Shown piece by piece: positions 34,269 to 50,269 of a DNA stretch of 64,000 bases (the first letter of the stretch is position 1; every line of letters begins with the position of its first letter). The notes beneath the pieces are model-generated. The model did no database searches. It was given only the letters and a program-made list of their open reading frames with translations, and was not told the origin of the DNA. Source of the DNA: Eleginops maclovinus (taxonomy: Eukaryota > Chordata > Actinopteri > Perciformes > Eleginopidae); contig NC_086356.1 of NCBI RefSeq assembly GCF_036324505.1, positions 12,571,244 through 12,635,243 of the forward strand. The letters are read 5' to 3'. The position numbers were made by a program, and so were the translations under genes.

Positions 34269-36948
34269 AGGACAACAAGAGAAAAAGAGAGCGAGAGGGA
34301 GAAAGAGAGTTTGCCAGTGACAAGGAAGTCAAATAAAGGGAAGAAAAGCTCAATTTCCCCAGCTAAATGTCCCCCTGGGAGGCGTACGGGAGGGAGAGAG
34401 AGCAAAAAAGAGAGAAAGGTTATGAACCGACAGTACTCCTGCAAGGCTCTAGATTTACTACTACCAAGCCCTAAGAGCTCTGCCATGCTTATTTCTACAG
34501 CCAGTTAAAACAAATTGCAGCCATGTTTCAATCACCCATATCCTCTTCTTGCTCATCTGCTCAGGCTGTGTTTTTGGCTGCTGTATTATTTTTCTCTCAG
34601 TTACTCCTGAATACATACTCTCCTTGAGTGAGGCAATCCACTGGAAAGTCCCTACATGCTTAAGATACATACGCCCACACTCTCCCCAACCCCAAGTGTT
34701 CTCTCCGCTCATTTCTTTTCTTCCTATGTCAACTTAATCCAGGGCATGGAGTAGCGTGAAATAGGAAAGGTTTTCAGAACGCTTTCGGCTCTTTTGATTT
34801 TGTTTATTCGCATTTTCTTTCTTGGAAACTGGCAGATTGGCTCGTTCTCTCCTGGAAAAATATTATCTGCTACTCGTTTTCTGTTAAATCATTCTTAAAA
34901 ACAAACAAATTCTGGGCAATATACAGTTACTTCCATACTGAAAAGTCCTTGCTTAAGTCAAGTCTGAGTACAAAAAAATGAATGAATACCCAGTCTTTTG
35001 AATGTTTGATTGCAAGTTGTGGTAAAAAGCTTTTGTAACCGGATACGCTGTTTGATTTGGGTTCAAATGAGAGAGAGCTACGTCGGGCAGAAGGAGCGAG
35101 GTGGGGGTAGAGGATGGTTGGGGGCAGGTATGGGGTCACAAGAGTGTCTTTTTCATGTTGCAGATTAGAAGCAGATGTCGGTGGGATTACACTGCCAGTG
35201 TCATCACTCACCCTACAGCCCCACCTCCATCCGTACACAGACATTGTACATCCACACACACACACACACACGTAGCGAGGGTTAGAAAACATTCACAGTG
35301 CTCCTGACCGTCCACACAGCTACAGGGTGAGTAGGAAACATCAATGACTGATGTGACGCACTGTGCCACAGCTGAATAACTAAGTTGACTCAAAGCAAAC
35401 CGAATTGTGGACTGATTCCTGAGCAAATTTTCCAATTGAACACGTACTTCGAACTAATCAATCAAATCAATTCAAAAACATGGAAAAAACTGAAAGAAGT
35501 AACACAGACACTTTTCCTTAAGGGAGTAGAAAACCATTCAATATAATGTCTTTTTTTTTTACTGGTAGATCACTTTGAAGTATTGCCAGGGAGGAGTGGT
35601 TTTCATTACAGCTCTGGCAAAGCATGTATAAATAAAATAAAAAAGATGTGTACGCTTTTGTGAGTCTGGAATTAAGAAGGGAAATGTAGTTCATGAATGA
35701 ACGAACCAAATCTTCCCTGGATCTGTTTGTTTGATCCAAATGAACTAAACACTCCTCCTCTATAACACATTGACTTCTCTTTCATTTCTCATTTTGGAAG
35801 AGGAATGGTGAAAAGAAGATGTTTTAGCAGAATGTCATATTGCTAACGGAAAAAAAGCACAATAAGTAATAAAGTGGTTGGCAATGGTAGCTTTTAAAAC
35901 ATTGACGATCAAGTTTGTTTCTGCCTTAAAAATAAAAGCTTCTCTGCCTTTTTTTTTTCAAATGCTGTCAAATGTGACTTTGCATTATATATTCCGCTAA
36001 TGATAACGGTAATGCTGCACCTCTCGCTAATTTCTTTACATTATTACGTGAGTGTCCCCAGACACAACACCCCCTACCCTCCACTGACCTCAATGGCATT
36101 CACCTCCCAGGGGCTTGAAGTGGTCCTGGACTGGAAGATAAATGATGTGAGTGGGGAACCACTGTCTACAGAGAGCTTATGGGAGCACCTCTGAAGATGC
36201 AGAGGACCGATGGAGCCTAATCCTGAGATCACTGGAGCCCTACATATGTGTGTTTGCATGTGAAAGTTCTAGCTACAAATGTACGGAAATCTGTAGATAA
36301 TACCAATATTTTAACCCAGCCCGATTGTGGCACTAGAAGACGTGTTCTTCATGGTCCCTAGCAGTTTGATGTAAGTAGGATACTGCTGGTACAGAAGACA
36401 GGAGCCTAGAGGCCGTAAGAAATAGCTGTGAGGAGTAAAGCTGAAACCCAAAGTGCTTATAGCTCCTGACAGAAACCACACTGGGGCTGTGGGTACAGTC
36501 ACATTTGCTGAGAACATCATCACTACATGTTATTTTGATCACTGCAGCCTGCTGGAAGCCTTTTTTCTGATGGTGGTCAGAGGTCTTGCACGGATGTCAG
36601 AGGTAACTTCAGATCAACTATGACCATAGGCATTCATAAAAGATGTGTGGCCATATGAATATATGGAGCAGCTTTGTTGAGGAGAGATGGTTCAATGTTT
36701 TCATTATTGCGAGCAAGGGATGGAGACCTTGAGGAAGTGAAACACGTTCATGACTAACATTTACACTTTCAATAATATAAGAAATGAATAAGATAATCCA
36801 TTCAGATCATTCCATTCAGAGTCGTCAACAGCTTCAATCGACACAAAAAGGGTCATTAAAGTATCGAAAAAATAATACACATAAACAATGAAAAATAACT
36901 AACCATTTTACAAGGGTTTTATCAGGGAAAAGATTCAAAAGCATTTTA

Positions 36949-36950
<2 letters not shown>
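34269..36950. other. non-coding spacer
   Basis: It starts with a GA-rich tract (34275-34312, again 34386-34420) and holds a short (CA)n at 35253-35271. The 119- to 121-codon frames (34127-34486 and 34927-35292, both minus) are unrecognised. No gene is supported. Confidence 0.5.

Positions 36951-37045
<95 letters not shown>
36951..37045. repeat. (GT)47 microsatellite
   Basis: 95 bp of perfect GT. A 212-codon plus-strand frame begins in it and continues to 37589. About 180 codons lie outside the repeat but show no recognised domain, and a frame of this length is expected about once by chance in 64 kb. Confidence 0.98.
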
Positions 37046-37046
<1 letters not shown>

Positions 37047-38890
37047 TCTGAGATCACAGAGTGTGGACAGTTGAGGCTCCAGTCCAACGCTGGGCGGAGA
37101 TTTGGAGGTGCTGCTGTTGTAGCAGACAGACTGCTGGAGATTAAAGAACTTAAGATAGACAGACATTCTGAGAAGTTCAAAGACTGCTATACAGCAGCTT
37201 TTTTTATGGGAGGATGTCTGAAGATTGTGGACCACCGCAGTACTTACAAAGCATTACTGCAAAAAATCCTTATCACCCGGACATTCAGTCCCTTTTATTG
37301 TGTTGAAAAAGTAAACATGTTAGGTAAAGTATTTCATTACCCAACAAATGTACTTATTAAAAGCATGTTTTTTTATAAATTGTGTCTTGACACAACAATA
37401 AATCTAACCTCTTCATCATGTACCAATTTACTGACACAAAACTCAAAGAATAAAAAGACACAAAACAGAGACGCTATGGACATGAGACATAACCTAAATT
37501 CTGCTTGTCGTGAATTATATTTAGTTTCAAAGGGTAACTCTGTCCCCTCTTATCTCCTCCACTACATGGTGACTGCATGCGAGCCTTGAGTGTTTTCTGA
37601 GAACAGCCCTAGAGCCCCGAGAGCCCACTCTTCAGTGACTATCTCCATGCTCTTGAACCAGGGCAACAGGATGCAGATAGCCTTAACTATGGTAACTGAT
37701 GCACATAGGCAAAACTTATCTCTTAAAACCTCCTGTAGAAAGTCTTCACAAAATACAGAGAAAGGTTTTGTTTTTCCAAGTGGTTTGTTTTGGTTTCTGG
37801 TTTGGATTTATGAGCGGATGTAATCACGCAAAAAAAAAAAAAAAAAGTAAGTCCATTATATCCAGACCAAATAAAAAAAAACATTTGCAGTACATAATTA
37901 AAAAAATGTACAAACCTTAAAAAACTGCTCAACAAAACCCATGATTGCTGAACAACCACAGTTGGCAACAAAACCTCAGGGCAATGTTTAGCCTTCGACT
38001 ATTATTTCAGGGGTGCAGGTTCAAGGTTCAACTCCAAACTAGCCAATCATCAACGTTCGTGCATAATTCATGCTTTACTTTAAGTCAAATAGATGCTGTT
38101 CTTATTGCAGTGTGCATTTAGCCATTGTTTTCTTTAGTTTCCCTTTTTTTGTACCATTCCTTTTTGAATTGATGCAATTAATTTAAACATTTTACAACTA
38201 CTCAGGCAGCTTCAAATGTTCTAAATATGTCCTAATACTGTCATACTGTTTTTACTTTTAGCTAGATTTTACTATGCAAGCATCATCAAAAGATTAAGAT
38301 TTTCTTTACAACGATTCTTAAATCTAGAATTTAACTCAAAACTATTGCAGTGTGACATGTGGTAATGGACAACCTGCAACCTGCCCTTACAGCAGTTATT
38401 ATTGCAGCAAAATGCAGCTAAAGGCCATATATTCACGTTTTACTTCTCGTCATTGCCTTGACCTGCACCTGTATCGTGGATTTATATCCCCAATCTGCTC
38501 CCTCTGACCTACAATTAATCTTAATGAAATCAGGAAGACCCACAGTCTTTTGTGTTTTCATATGTCTTAATTGGCATGTATGTTTTTCCACATCCTCTCC
38601 ATCCCCTCTCTTTTCTCCTTAGCAACTCCATGTTACTTTTCAGCAATTGAAATCAAGGTAATGACTGGGCAAGGAAAAAGAATGTACTTTCAATAGATAA
38701 TTAGGGAGATTGGTTTACCAGGGCCACTCAAAGCCTTTTCAAATGCAGGGCTGAGGCCAGGCCTTGTTGTCTGCTGAGCCCAAAAGGCTCCCAAGAGAGG
38801 CATTCGCCTTGGCTTCATTTTTCAGAGCAGGTGCCTGGCAGGTAGTCAATGGAGACAGCCAGTTGAGATATATAAGAGACCCATCCCCCT
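37046..38890. other. non-coding spacer
   Basis: Covers the tail of the unrecognised 212-codon frame, an A17 run at 37830-37846 and AT-rich sequence. From about 38700 the composition becomes mixed, leading into the half-site array. Confidence 0.5.
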
Positions 38891-38897
38891 GGACATG

Positions 38898-38944
38898 GGG
38901 TCAACATCACAGGTCAGGGGTCATGAGCAGAGGTCACAAGGTCA
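38898..38944 (+). promoter_or_regulatory. array of five nuclear-receptor half-sites (DR1 and DR2)
   Basis: Five RGGTCA half-sites lie in the same orientation: GGGTCA 38898-38903, AGGTCA 38911-38916, GGGTCA 38918-38923, AGGTCA 38931-38936 and AGGTCA 38939-38944. The second and third form a DR1 (AGGTCA-G-GGGTCA). The fourth and fifth form a perfect DR2 (AGGTCA-CA-AGGTCA). Known receptors such as RAR/RXR (DR2, DR5), and PPAR, HNF4 or COUP-TF with RXR-type spacing (DR1), bind such repeats. Start-to-start distances are 13, 7, 13 and 8 bp. Function is inferred from motif only. Confidence 0.5.
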
Positions 38945-38950
38945 ATGTTT

Positions 38951-40195
38951 AGCACCCAGGATTGGCCAGATGACTTGAAATGCAACCTGGACAGCCAGCT
39001 ATCAGTTCTATGGCTCAATGTGTGCAGGAAGTGTAGTTACTACTGTTGTTGATTGACAGCTACCATTTCTTTCTTCTCCATCTAATATCTTCTTGGGATT
39101 TTTGGTAACGGCACACTAAATCCAAGTAAAATACTGCACACTGCAAACTTCATCTGCCCACCCAAAAATATTTTTCAGCCAATTGAACTTATTGTATTTT
39201 GTATCCGACACACAAGAATGTCCTCTGTTTTGTATCCTGTAAAGTTCATTTGTCTGTTTAAACTGAGACACAATGAATACAAAATAACAAATAAGCATTC
39301 ATATGAATGCTCACAAGCTGACAAAATGTAAACCTTTGAACAATGTGTCAGCTAAACCATAGTGAACCTAGAATTTATTGTTTTTTATCATCCTTGGCTT
39401 CCGATCGGTTTTCTCATCATAACGTCAGTTCTGACAGCTTCATTGGACCATTATTTTTGGATATATGATGGGGACCCCCAGTTCAAAACTATGCTTAGAA
39501 TTCCTCCTCACGACATGAGTAGTGTAGGATCAGAGGTCAGAGGTGATGTGCACTCTAATTTGTAATTAAATCTTGGTGTGGAAAAGTGTTCTGTCATTGA
39601 CCATAGGCTACCATTGACAGAGGCTCAGCTACCATGGGTTCACACGTAAAGGGATAAACCCCCCCACCTCAATACCACTACCAGTCACTGCCCCTGGAGT
39701 CCAGCCACCTCGAGCTCCCTGGTTGCACCCCAAGGGAAACACTATATAAATGTCAATGTATTGAGAAGCTGCTACTGAGGGAGTCATAGCCTTCATGCAA
39801 TGGAGAAGCACATGAAGCGCATAGGGGGCCATTTTCACTCTGGTGGTGGTTCCTGGAAATGCAGCAGTGATTTAGGTTGAGATCTTCTTACATAGACCTG
39901 AGCTTCTGTGATATGCAACAGAAACTCTGACTGGTTGGCAAAATATGCAAACCCAATCTCTGCTGGGTGTGTCTGCACCCATACACATGCACGGGACTGA
40001 TTACAGGAGCAACAACAACATATAAAGAAATATTAACTGGAACCCGATGTTGTACACTGTACAGGTATCTACATACCCTTCTGCATTAGCATTTGTGGCA
40101 ATAAGCAAAGCAACATATTCATATTCAATATGCATGGCAATTTTTCTCTCTCTAATCAAATAGAAAGCCTGTGAAGTAAATATCTATTTTCTTAC
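38951..40195. other. non-coding spacer
   Basis: Another DR1-like pair, AGGTCA-G-AGGTGA, lies at 39534-39546. Otherwise AT-leaning with no gene seen. Confidence 0.5.
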
Positions 40196-40560
40196 AGCGT
40201 GGCTGTTTACAACATGGGGGAGCAGCTATATAAACAGTCTGTGGCAAATGAGGAATTTCTTTTAACGTATCGGCCTGGCCAGCATATGCTGGATATAGGA
40301 AACCCATAGCGTCAGTTGCTCCATATCGGCTGCAGAGGTCAAAGGCTAGGGAAGGTCAAAGGTGTCATCCTCCTTTCTCATCATGAAGTGCATTAACATC
40401 TTCTCCCTGTCCCGTCTTATCCAGATGGCTGACCAGGCCACAGGACAGATGCCCCATTTAAAAATATCTCAGGGATCCAAAGCGCACCATCGAGAATAAA
40501 TATGGCTCCATCTTTAGGACATCATATTTCAAAGGAATATGGATATGGATATGGGGTGGA
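40196..40560. promoter_or_regulatory. candidate regulatory block (forkhead, E-box palindrome, half-sites)
   Basis: Forkhead-like TGTTTAC (40204-40210) and an inverted TAAACA (40231-40236) face each other. A perfect 14-bp palindrome CCAGCATATGCTGG (40279-40292) has a CATATG E-box core. Two AGGTCA half-sites, each followed by AAGG, lie at 40336-40341 and 40353-40358, 17 bp apart. GGATAT/ATGGAT repeats lie at about 40538-40565. The motif density suggests an enhancer, but conservation is untested. Confidence 0.35.
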
Positions 40561-42299
40561 TATAAGGTGCATAAGCACAGGCTGTGTTTAGCATGTCTTA
40601 ATTGATTTTTAGTCCAATTGTGACAGCTTGCTCTTAAACTATTACATTTTCTCTCATTTAAAGAAATGTAAAAAGAGGAACCCAGAGACGAAAATTGATT
40701 TGAGATTATATGTCATAACTGAAAAATCGTTAGAAGTTTTCTGTGGAGACATAAAGTCAGGCATACTTAACATTCATATCCGAAAAACAGTTGTGATATT
40801 TTCTTATTTTTTCTGTTATACTGCACCTTTGTTGAAATCAGCAGACTGGTTAGGTCAGGTTGTTGTTTTTGGCAGCAGACCATGAGCCCTGTTCAGAAAA
40901 ACGCAGGGACCTTACCAGGAGGAAGTTACCTCACTCGTATGCCTAAGTAATTAAATCCAATGGTTTTAGAGTGCATGCATGGCATTCTTCAATTTTGCAG
41001 TGTCACATGATAGCCAAACTCACATGATTTATGTGGTTGACAATTGACCAATTGGTTATAATAATAACTGTAAAAGAACAAAATCAAAACATCTCCAGAA
41101 TTCTTAAATGGATCATCATCAAAACCCATCACTCAGTGTACCTCTTCAATCAATCAGCTTATGAAAAGATAAACCCACCTTTCTGAGCCTGTCATTGATT
41201 TAACAGCACCAAAACTCTTCCAGGCATGCTCATAGTTAAACAAGTGGAGCCTCTCCAAGCCAAATAGACTAGGGCACCCTGCCGGGAGCTTTGGGTTGGC
41301 CCTCATGCGGCTTCTCAGACATTCACACACATTTATGTTTGCAGAGAGCAACAGTGACACATACACACATCCAAACACACACACAAACACGCTACCCTGC
41401 CCGGAGACCTCTGACTTGAACCTGCTGCTCTCACTCAGCAATACATAAATCACTGGGCTCTCAGCAGCCCTGCTGGCCCTCAGTGCCATGCTGAACTTGA
41501 CTCCACGGGAATAAAAGTCCGTAACTGAATACAAAAACTAATCCAGGGCAGAGACAATTGTTGGCATACGGAGGCCCTAGAGGTGCTGATACCCCCCCGT
41601 GACGATACGCCGTTTTTGTCAAGTGACCTTTGACTTTGCAGTAAGGCAACACAGGCCTGCTAGTTGCTACTGGTCAGAGAACAGAGAGCCAATGAGAATG
41701 AGTGAAGGTATAAGGGGGTGTGATGAAGACACAAACCGTCAAATTGTCGCCATTCTTGGTCTTTCCATATGTTGAAAGACAGACAGACAGGGAGACAGAC
41801 ATAGATAAATCTAAACACCTAGCAAAGTAATCAAAAGTGCGGTTATTAAAAATGTGATAATTACCGCTACAGTAGTGTCTCCAGTAACCACATGATGACG
41901 CACAGAAACTCACTCATGCTAAAAATTGTTCCATTAGTGTTAATGTTTTACAGCACTGTAACAGACATTAGAAAAAGGCGGGGCTGTTGAATTGTACAAC
42001 ATGAAATACCTGCTTCAATACCTCAAAATGTTGCGTACCAAACTGAAACATTTTCCATAAAATCTTCAACCTCACTGAATTATTATATAATATATTTCTA
42101 GGTGATTAAAGAAAAATGTGTGTGTTTGTGGGACACAGCATTACACTTAGTGGCCCATTTGAAACCTCAATTGCTCAAAGTGATGAAAGTTAGGGAAGTG
42201 AATGCTATCTTTTTCATGGTCCAGAAGATAATACATTTCATAACTTTTCACTTCTGAGTTTACCTTTGTTGCCCTGTTATTCTAGTTAGGCTGAAAGGC
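40561..42299. other. non-coding spacer
   Basis: Holds an interrupted CA run at 41356-41391 and a GACA-type run near 41780. The minus-strand frame 41154-41534 (126 codons) is unrecognised. Confidence 0.55.
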
Positions 42300-42560
42300 A
42301 GCACAGCAATGCCGTAACAACAACCCGCTGTAAATACTTCAACGTCATGTCTCCATAATATGGCAACCTCCCAAACCCCTCCCTAACTATCTGACTGCGC
42401 TCCTGCAGCACACTCCAAGCCTCGGTCCCTGCCTCCAGTCGCCTCTACAGGCCCAACACCAGCTCCGGTAATACAGGAATGCCTCTGTACTCTTCTATCC
42501 TGATAGAGTGGCTACTGTGATAACATCTGGCACCAGGACCTGCACAGCCACAGGGTTCCG
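42300..42560. promoter_or_regulatory. candidate regulatory block
   Basis: Mixed-composition unique sequence between AT-rich flanks, with TCCTGATAGAGTGGC near 42498. Composition only. Confidence 0.18.
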
Positions 42561-42850
42561 AGACACACTTTTATGACTTAAGTATCTGGGACTGATATCT
42601 GCAGCCATCAGCTCAATACACCCTCATCACATACTTACACAGACACTCAGACACTGTCTCTGTCCCCGTCTCACAGATACACACAACCATGTACACACCC
42701 ACCAAAGTGCATGTGTACACATAACTCTACTCTATTTAATCTACCTCCCACAATTGTATTTTATCAACATACACAAGTAAACCTCTATGTTCTGTGGGCC
42801 AAATTTAATTTTCACTTAACTTGTATTCAATTGGCCACAGACTGTGAAAT

Positions 42851-43011
42851 GAACCCTAATCCTAACAAGCTAATCCTAAAGCTAACCACTTTATCCTGAC
42901 CCAGTAAACTCAATTTAATTATTAACCTGACCTTAACTAATGCATAACTGTAATTTACCAAATGCAACATTTAAACCCAGTAACCCTAAAAATAACTCTG
43001 TTAATGTTAGG
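42851..43011. repeat. decayed telomere-like (TAACCC-type) repeat
   Basis: Scattered CCTAA/TAACC variants occur: ACCCTAATCCTAA at 42853-42865, CTAATCCTAAAGCTAACC at about 42870-42887, TAACCCTAAAAATAA at 42981-42995. This resembles an old interstitial TTAGGG-family repeat. The spacing is irregular and the match imperfect. Confidence 0.4.
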
Positions 43012-43990
43012 ATGAAACAATTTTAACAAAATAGTTTGTTAAATATTTTGATTAAAAAAAGAGCAGACACAAGATGGTTAGTCTAAATTGAACAGGTTTC
43101 AAACTAAGTGCGACATAGCCTCAACACTTGTAGAATTTCCTGATAATACTGACTTCTCCATGGGATAACGTGCCATGCTCATCGAATGACAGCTCAATAT
43201 ATGTGATCTCAGTCATATTACCAATCATTCAGAAATATGTCTCAATTCACCTTTAATTTTAAGTAGGATTCCAAATAATGAAGAATTTTCGAGGGGATAT
43301 TTATATTTAAATACATTTTAATCCAAAGGAGAACTTACTATTATTACAGATAGTATCGGCCATTGTCTTTTTAAGCAAAGGCATTACAATCTTGTGTTAT
43401 CAGAAAATTATGAAACAAATGCATTGCCCAGATTCATTTGGGTGGGTGGACTTTTTTGATGCTGCAAACATAGGATTTCCAGATGTCACCAAAAGAGGCC
43501 AAAGATTTAAGTCAGAATAAATAGATTGTGTGATGGTTTGATTGGAAAATATTGATTTCATGCAACAACTGCCACAAGGATGTCTACAAAGACAAATTTG
43601 GATTTGAACACGTTTATCTTGTACACAATTCTGACATGGAAAATTGCATGAATGTCATTTTCAGACAGGCTTGGCTTTAGGGATATATACAGATTAAAGA
43701 ACATGGTTACTCAAAAATAAAGGTTCTTTAGCAAAAGTGATGCAACATGATGCATCCAGTTCATGTAAAATGTTGCCTAAAGCCCCAATGTCACTGCTGT
43801 CAGAGTTTGGAGACGCTACAGATACCCTTTACTCCTCGTTGACCTAAGAAGAGGCACTGTTTGCCTTTTGATGGACAGCACCACTTCACTCTTTCACATT
43901 GATGGTCAGTCACACAAACAAAAAGAGGGATGGGATGAGTTTCTCAGGGGAGTGAGGATAATAAAATCAGGGTGTCTGTGTGTCCTGAGC
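43012..43990. other. non-coding spacer, AT-rich
   Basis: No gene or repeat family recognised. Confidence 0.6.
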
Positions 43991-44490
43991 GGGGGCCATA
44001 TTTGATGCTCTAACAGAATGAAGGTCTGTGGCGGCCGGGCCTGGCAGTCTTTTAGCTAAAGCAAGCAGATTTCTTTGAAGCCTGGCCACCTTGGCTGAAG
44101 AGCCATTACTCCAGGGGTTTTCTATACATTAACCATGCTACAGCAGCACAAGTGCATTACAGGCTGCCGCCCAGGCAGGGCCCAATTGTACTCCCTCTTG
44201 TTAAATATTACCCCAACAGAGCTTTTGATTTTATTGTCATTTTTTTCTCCCTATAGCGCTTATCCTCCTCCCCTCCCCCGATCAGATTAGGATCGATTGC
44301 TGCATGGCAGAGCTGGCCCAGACATGAGGACCAGAACTACGCTACAGCGTGATTGTGCTCCTCAGGCCCCGCCTTGGAGACTATTCAGGCGACTAAATAG
44401 AATGATTTGCCCTTAGATGTCAAATTTCCTCCGAGACAAGGATGTCAATACCAATTAGATTGTCTGCAGTTGCCTTAGTTACGCCAGCCG
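43991..44490. promoter_or_regulatory. candidate regulatory block
   Basis: About 500 bp of repeat-free, mixed-composition sequence. It includes GCTGCCGCCCAGGCAGGGCC (about 44163-44182), TTGTTAAATATTACCCC (about 44199-44215), GATCAGATTAGGATCGATTG (44280-44299) and ACCAATTAGATTG (44451-44463), the last two with homeodomain-type cores. Its texture matches known fish developmental non-coding elements better than most of the window. No coding frame is evident. Confidence 0.35.
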
Positions 44491-47580
<3,090 letters not shown>

Positions 47581-47960
47581 ACCTCTGAAATTAGACCTAA
47601 AGTCCCCCCAGAGGGGCTATTAGACGATAAATCCCTGTCATTGACCAGGTTCTGCCCTCTACTCGCTCATGACTGACGTCCCAACCTCTTTGAAGTCCCT
47701 CGCCACAACAACACCAGCCCCGCTTCCTCTCCTTTAGAAAGACTAAATGTGAGTTGCCCCTTGTAGGACACCAGAAGAGAGCAGGCGAAAGTTTAAGGGA
47801 GGAAAGGGGACCCACAACATTCAGAAAAAGCCAGATGTTTGCGTCCCGTGCTAACATGTGGAGACATGCGCTTGCCGTGGGTCTGCATTAATGAAGCTAG
47901 AGATCTGTTTGGGGGGGCTGATAGGCAGAGGCGATGTTGTGTGATATGCCGTGGCGCATA
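47581..47960. promoter_or_regulatory. candidate regulatory block
   Basis: Mixed composition with CCCCCCAGAGGGGCTATT near 47604 and GCATTAATGAAGC near 47884. Stands out from AT-rich flanks. The 86-codon minus-strand frame here is unrecognised. Confidence 0.22.
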
Positions 47961-49189
47961 CACACACACTCACCCGGTCACATGTGCTAGCCATAAGTTA
48001 GCCTCGCTGTCACTCTGGTCAGACAAACAGATGGTACTGGACTGAAGCTGCTGAGACAGAAATATTTCCAATTTCAGCACCAAAGACACGAGAGAAAAGT
48101 GATCATCAAGGTGTTCCTGCTAATAATTCCGCAACAGAGCACTTTTCTTTTTTAATGCTGATGTAAAAGTAATAACATAGGACATTGTTATATGCTTGAT
48201 AATAATAGAGGCAGTTATGATGTATTTTACGTAACTTTTTACGATAACACACAGTAGAGTGTTGTACTCGTTTGAATACCATACAAAAACAAAAACACTG
48301 CACTTTGAACGAAGGGATTACAGTAACAATTGTCTTAAACTCTGTAGATTAGAGTTTTAGAATAATTCATTGTATTGTTTATAAAGAAGATGTCTTATTC
48401 AAGTGGTAACTGTATAAGGTTGGTTTAAAGCAATACTATTTAGTTGAACCTATTTAGACTTTACAATATTGCTTTCAACTAAGCTAATACAGTTACTGTA
48501 TGTGGAATCTGTTGACAATACATTTAATTAAAGTCAACTTTTCAGTTTTTTCAGTGTATGATTAGGATAGCTGCTGAGCCAACAAGTGTTTCAATAATCT
48601 AAAAATCTACAATAGGTTTTAGCTGGTGGGTTAATTTTGTGTCAATATTTAACTAGCTCAGTTATCTTAAAAAAGTGCTGCCTATTGAATCATAACGATG
48701 TTTTTTTCTGGATACTAATCATGCAAATTTAAAATGTATTGCGCTGTTGACCCAAAAGTGTGTACTTTCTGCCACAATGTTATTTTATTTTTCTCTAAAA
48801 CATCATTTTGAAAGAGTTATTCATAGTGTAAAAAAAATGAAGTAGTTACAATTTCCATGTTTTGAAAAAATTTACAAATTAAATAATATTAACATAGATA
48901 AATTCTCGTCTATCTGCATACCTGTTTGTGTCTCTGACTCTTCTTTCTTAGACTTGTGTTAGAATTGTTCTGGTAGGTGTTAAGAAGGGATTAGTGAGCT
49001 GCACTGGTATTGTGTTGGCTATTAAAGCATTAAGTGTCTTTAGCTCTTTGTTTTGAATTGCAGTGGATAGAATCACATTTCATAGACACTCAGGAGTAAT
49101 CAGGGATCACCACACATTAGTTACAGTATGTACATCTTGAAGAAATAACCAATAATAGATATCAGCATTTGCAAAGAGAAGAAATGGGA
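47961..49189. other. non-coding spacer, AT-rich, with possible decayed mobile element
   Basis: Around 48420-48560, AAGTCAACTTTTCAGTTTTT-TCAGTGTA and repeated TAGTTGAA/TTGCTTTCAACTAAG strings recall a common teleost non-autonomous DNA repeat whose ends read CACTGTAAAAA...AGTTGACTT. The match is too loose to name. The rest is featureless. Confidence 0.35.
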
Positions 49190-49450
49190 GAGTGTGAGTG
49201 TCGATAGAAACGTAAAGATTGCATGGAATGCTCTCGCCTGAACTGTAAATGAACCCCTAAACCCCAATCTCCACCTGACAAAATCTGTTCTCCGCCTTGA
49301 CACACACAAACACAAAGAGCTTGCAGCCAGCCTGCAGGAATTCCATGTTAAGATCACAATTGCCTCTGTACAGCTTTTGAAAATAAATATTTCCCTCCCA
49401 GGAGAGTCTGCGGAAATATTATACAGTCCAATAAGTGTGGGTCTTTATGC
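49190..49450. promoter_or_regulatory. candidate regulatory block
   Basis: Repeat-free, mixed composition (CTTGCAGCCAGCCTGCAGG at about 49320-49338, GAAAATAAATATTTCCCTCC at about 49379-49398). Composition only. Confidence 0.2.
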
Positions 49451-50154
<704 letters not shown>

Positions 50155-50158
50155 CAAC

Positions 50159-50177
50159 ATCTCCTCACAGAAATGTT
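50159..50177 (+). repeat. 19-bp inverted repeat, arm 1
   Basis: ATCTCCTCACAGAAATGTT, the exact reverse complement of 52131-52149. Each arm lies next to a long CA/TG array, so the two arrays plus arms form a larger inverted pair. Confidence 0.9.
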
Positions 50178-50269
50178 TCCCTCCCTTCATTCAGTCACTC
50201 ACTTTCCCTCACCCGTTCTTTTCTTTCTCTTTTTACTTCCCCTCTTAATGTCTGCTTGTTTCCTCCTCC

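Noticed and set aside
36951..37589. 212-codon open frame on the plus strand
   Set aside because: It starts in a GT array. The non-repeat 180 codons resemble no family, and about one such frame is expected by chance in this much sequence.
37830..37846. A17 run as the tail of a processed pseudogene
   Set aside because: No upstream sequence resembles a known transcript and no target duplication was found.
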